9,028 nucleotides of DNA from an uncultured Verrucomicrobiota bacterium (lineage in GTDB: Bacteria; Verrucomicrobiota; Verrucomicrobiia; Limisphaerales; JADLHS01). Below, piece after piece: positions 6,648-9,028 of this stretch (within the stretch, counting starts at the first letter, position 1; each line of letters starts with the position of its first letter). Location of the stretch: positions 1-9,028 of the forward strand of contig CALAYC010000177.1 in the NCBI GenBank assembly GCA_937894935.1, written 5' to 3'. The notes beneath the pieces were generated by a model, which was not told the origin of the DNA, made no database searches, and saw only the letters and a list, made by a program, of their open reading frames with translations. The position numbers and the translations under genes were made by a program.

Positions 6648-8051
6648 ATGAGTAAATCCGCCAAATCTCAGTGGAATTTTGGCGAGCTATTTCCGACTGA
6701 ACAAACCCGGCGCGTCTTTTCCGTCAGCGAGTTGACGACGCAGGTGAAGCGATTGCTCGAAAAGCAATTCGGCTCAGTCTGGGTCAGCGGCGAGATTACC
6801 AACTTCCGATTTCAAGCCGGTTCGGGTCACATTTACTTCACGCTGAAGGACGCCAACGCACAAGTGAGTTGCGTGCTGTTCCGTTCTGAACCTGTAGCGC
6901 ATCGCGATTTGCTTGCCGATGGATTGAAGATTCTGGTGCAGGGCGAGGTGACAGTTTACGAAGCGCGTGGGCAGTATCAACTTCTCGTCCGCGCCGTGGA
7001 GCTTCAGGGCATCGGCGCGCTGCAACTCAAGTTCGAGCAACTTAAACAAAAGCTCGCTGCGGAAGGCCTTTTTGCGGCGGAACGAAAACGTCCGCTTCCA
7101 CGCTACGCGCAACGCATCGGTCTGGTTACTTCACCGACCGGTGCGGCGATTCGCGATGTGCTTCACGTGATTCAGCGTCGCCATCCAGGCTTGGAAATCA
7201 TTCTCGCCCCTTGTCGCGTGCAGGGCGACGGTGCGGCGCGTGAAATTGCCACTGCGATTCGGTGGCTCAACGAATTCAATCAATCTCAAAAGCCACAAGC
7301 AAAAATTGATCTGGTACTCGTCACCCGCGGTGGTGGTTCGCTGGAAGATTTGTGGGCGTTCAATGAGGAAGCTGTAGCGCGGGCGATTTTTGAATCCGCT
7401 TTGCCGGTAGTTTCCGCGGTCGGTCATGAGATTGATTTCACGATTGCGGATTTTGTTGCCGATGTGCGGGCGGCGACGCCCAGTGTGGCGGCAGAGATTA
7501 TCACGGAAGGCATGTTTGCCAGTCGCGAGTTTGTCGCCAATGCCGCGATGGCGATGAATTTCTGTGCGCGAAAATCTCTGCAACGTGCGGGCGAAGACTT
7601 TGCGGATGCCGCGCAGCGATTGAATCGCGCGCATCCGAAACGCTGGCTCACTGAGCAGGCGCAGCGACTGGATGATTTACATAATTCACTGACTCGCTGC
7701 GCTCGCCGTGGTGCGCGCGAGCAACGCGTGCGCTGGCAAAATCTGGTGGTGCGACTGAAGCAGATTCGTCCCGGTCAATCGCTCAAGCAAAACCGCGAAC
7801 GATTGTTGCAAACGCAGCGGCGATTGCGTGATTGGACTGCGGCGCAGTTGCGCGAGCAACGTAATCGGTTGGCGACGCTGGAATCTCGGTTGAAACTACT
7901 CGGTCCGGAACAGGTTCTTGCGCGTGGTTATTCCATCACGATGGATGCCACGACCGGCAAAGTGTTGCGTGATGCGAAGAAGGTAAAGCCGGGGCAGAAA
8001 CTCAAGACACGCCTCAAGTCCGGCGAAATCTCCAGTCGCGCTGAAACGTAA
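6648..8051 (+). CDS. xseA: Exodeoxyribonuclease VII large subunit
   Basis: XseA is the catalytic subunit of exonuclease VII, which degrades single-stranded DNA from both ends to short oligonucleotides in repair and recombination. The 467-residue protein (E. coli about 456) begins with an OB-fold ssDNA-binding domain (about 23-105: FSVSELTTQVKRLLE, WVSGEITNF, GHIYFTLKD). The catalytic domain follows, with RIGLVTSPTGAAIRD, TRGGGSLEDLWAFN (226-239) and SAVGHEIDFTIADFVAD (from 256; H260, D263 and D268 are the conserved polar residues). A long Arg/Gln-rich helical region (about 285-420) should form the coiled coil that binds the small XseB subunits, and the C-terminus has the usual LARGYSI motif. 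xseB is not adjacent on either side, unlike in many bacteria. The ATG at 6648 lies 32 nt after manA with no terminator between, so the genes are probably co-transcribed. No Shine-Dalgarno site is visible. Confidence 0.96.
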   Translation: MSKSAKSQWNFGELFPTEQTRRVFSVSELTTQVKRLLEKQFGSVWVSGEITNFRFQAGSGHIYFTLKDANAQVSCVLFRSEPVAHRDLLADGLKILVQGEVTVYEARGQYQLLVRAVELQGIGALQLKFEQLKQKLAAEGLFAAERKRPLPRYAQRIGLVTSPTGAAIRDVLHVIQRRHPGLEIILAPCRVQGDGAAREIATAIRWLNEFNQSQKPQAKIDLVLVTRGGGSLEDLWAFNEEAVARAIFESALPVVSAVGHEIDFTIADFVADVRAATPSVAAEIITEGMFASREFVANAAMAMNFCARKSLQRAGEDFADAAQRLNRAHPKRWLTEQAQRLDDLHNSLTRCARRGAREQRVRWQNLVVRLKQIRPGQSLKQNRERLLQTQRRLRDWTAAQLREQRNRLATLESRLKLLGPEQVLARGYSITMDATTGKVLRDAKKVKPGQKLKTRLKSGEISSRAET

Positions 8052-8074
8052 AAACCGCGCTGCGCTTCGCTATC

Positions 8075-8797
8075 TTACTCTGTCACCTGACCGCGATAAA
8101 ATCGTTGCGGCAAATCCAGTGCGTTCGTTTCGATGAAGAGGAACGGCGCGGCATTGGTCTGCAACGATGTCCAGGCGTTGTCGTTCAGATTGGTTGTCGC
8201 CTGCACGACATAATTGGACGTTGGCGTTCCGATGAGCGTGAATTGAAATTGAGTTCCGTTCCACGTGGCGTTGGTCAACGTCGGCGCGATGGCGGGCGGG
8301 CCGGGAGGGACAATTGGATTCACGATTCCATCAATGGCGAAGTCCGGCGCGGAGCTGTTCACAACGTTGTAGAGATACCACGTACCGCCGGTTGCACCGC
8401 CGTAATTCACGATTCGAAAGGTCACGGTGTTGCCAGCGGGAACGCTCTGTAACGCTGAGATTCCTGAAAGATCAATCGGTGCAATGGACGCGCCACTGCC
8501 TGCGGATGAGGAATAATTGAGCGCCGCGATATCTATGAACGCGCCGCCCGCAATCTGATATTGCAGGACGCCGTTGGCTGGGCCGGTGCCGGAGCGGCGA
8601 TAATCGAATCGGCTGATGCTCGTAAACGAAACCGTAAAACCGGAGTTCGCTGTGATGGAACACGTCGCCACATCTTGCGCTGCAATAGCGGCGGCGGCGG
8701 TAGTGCTGTCAAAGCCAGTGCCGCCCCAGGCATTTGCCGCCGCGGACCCGCTCGCCGCCGTCACTCCGCTCACCAACGCCGCCGATGCTGCCGGCAA
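8075..8797 (-). CDS. C-terminal part of a secreted beta-rich protein, 5' end missing
   Basis: I cannot name a function. The frame encodes about 240 residues rich in Ser, Thr, Ala, Gly and Asn and poor in charge, as in exported proteins. Residues about 22-155 (from NAWGGTGFDST to GTWYLYNV) read like a beta-sandwich, including the phrase RRSGTGPANG. A Pro-rich linker (IVPPGPPAIAP) leads to a last domain of about 60 residues with YVVQATTNLNDNAW and APFLFIETNALDLPQRFYRG, a C-terminal style I associate with Verrucomicrobiota secreted proteins. No signal peptide is present. The only start near the frame's beginning is a TTG at 8797, and the frame is closed by a stop at 8804-8806. Residues 1-20 are antisense to a PA-domain fragment on the other strand, so true coding probably ends at about 8735 and the 5' end has been lost. 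It converges with xseA, leaving only 23 nt between the stops. Confidence 0.6.
   Translation of the reverse strand: MPAASAALVSGVTAASGSAAANAWGGTGFDSTTAAAAIAAQDVATCSITANSGFTVSFTSISRFDYRRSGTGPANGVLQYQIAGGAFIDIAALNYSSSAGSGASIAPIDLSGISALQSVPAGNTVTFRIVNYGGATGGTWYLYNVVNSSAPDFAIDGIVNPIVPPGPPAIAPTLTNATWNGTQFQFTLIGTPTSNYVVQATTNLNDNAWTSLQTNAAPFLFIETNALDLPQRFYRGQVTE
8735..8742. other. Head-to-head junction between two truncated genes
   Basis: Left of this point the minus strand encodes a coherent secreted-protein segment. Right of it the plus strand encodes a coherent PA domain. Neither has its own start or signal peptide, and GC rises across the point. The joint is a GC-rich GCCGCCGCGG tract, a plausible place for microhomology joining or misassembly. 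An inversion breakpoint is the biological alternative. Confidence 0.5.
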
Positions 8798-9028
8798 AAT
8801 CGTCTATATCGACCGCGGCAACATCGAGTTTGCCGTGAAGATCCGGCACGCACAGGAGGCCAGCGCCCTCGGGGTGATCATCGGGAACAATCAGGCGGGC
8901 TATCCGATCGTGATGGGAGGAAGCAGCGAAGGCCTTACGATTCCCGCAGTCATGACCAGCCAGGACGTGGGCACCGCCATCAAGGCCGCCCTGCAGGCGG
9001 GCGACCCGCTGCGCGCATCGTTCGGATA
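8742..9028 (+). CDS. Protease-associated (PA) domain fragment, partial at both ends
   Basis: This frame reads rightward off the window edge. It gives ADPLAAVTPLTNAADAAGK, then IVYIDRGNIEFAVKIRHAQ, then ASALGVIIGNN, then a Gly-rich stretch with IPAVMTSQDVGTAIKAAL. This matches the PA fold found in extracellular proteases (subtilases, M36 and others) and other secreted proteins, where it helps bind substrate or protein. The domain is nearly complete, but the catalytic or partner domain is beyond the edge. The frame stays open back to 8604, with ATGs at 8616 and 8655, but that upstream part is antisense to a better-supported minus-strand protein, so I do not trust those starts. By hand count 8821-9028 is 64% GC (134 of 208), higher than sampled neighbouring sequence (about 55%), and 8 of 9 Ile codons are ATC. 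Confidence 0.6.

Noticed and set aside
8050..8070. GC-rich sequence followed by five T on the minus strand, after the leftward gene
   Set aside because: The possible stem is only about three base pairs, too weak to call a terminator.
8616..8741. Plus-strand frame upstream of the PA domain, with ATGs at 8616 and 8655
   Set aside because: It is antisense to a coherent secreted-protein segment and yields Ala/Val-rich sequence without a proper signal peptide, so it is not a trusted start for the PA protein.
1..9028. CRISPR array, tRNA, rRNA, transposase or phage genes
   Set aside because: No regularly spaced direct repeats, no tRNA cloverleaf with a T-loop, no rRNA-like sequence and no transposase or phage motifs were seen on either strand.

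Overview
This 9-kb stretch most likely comes from a Verrucomicrobiota genome of the Pedosphaera/Limisphaera kind. That placement is an inference. It rests on the C-terminal domain of the leftward gene near the right end, whose style (Tyr-Val-Val-Gln...Thr-Asn-Leu...Trp, then Ala-Pro-Phe...Arg-Phe-Tyr-Arg) I associate with secreted proteins of that group, on the moderate GC content, on weak or absent Shine-Dalgarno sites, and on the mix of housekeeping genes. No marker in the window proves it.

Layout from left to right. (1) 1-1840: an RtcB-family RNA ligase gene, followed with almost no gap by a small HNH/zinc protein, probably co-transcribed. The rtcB frame carries an in-frame palindromic insertion at about 691-765. 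(2) 1841-2039: an intergenic region with a possible extended -10 promoter. (3) 2040-4190: an OpgH/MdoH-type membrane glucosyltransferase. (4) 4191-4524: a 334-nt gap with an unusually dense set of inverted repeats, two of them perfect 9-bp pairs that cross each other, ending in a very clear intrinsic terminator. This is the best candidate here for an undescribed structured RNA or dispersed element. (5) 4525-8051: three same-strand genes, accA (acetyl-CoA carboxylase alpha), manA-like (mannose-6-phosphate isomerase) and xseA (exonuclease VII large subunit), with gaps of 72 and 32 nt. They are probably one transcript starting from a promoter so close to the accA ATG that the mRNA may be nearly leaderless. 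(6) 8075 to about 8735, minus strand: the C-terminal part of a secreted beta-rich protein. (7) About 8740-9028, plus strand: the middle of a protease-associated (PA) domain running off the right edge.

The last two pieces meet head to head at about 8735-8742, and both lack their 5' ends. The sequence also becomes richer in GC there. This is either a rearrangement breakpoint or, more likely, an assembly chimera near a contig end, and anything to the right of about 8740 should be treated with caution.

Most genes are ordinary housekeeping functions: RNA repair, periplasmic or envelope glucan synthesis, fatty acid synthesis, sugar-phosphate interconversion and DNA repair. I see no CRISPR array, tRNA, rRNA, transposase or recognisable defence system.
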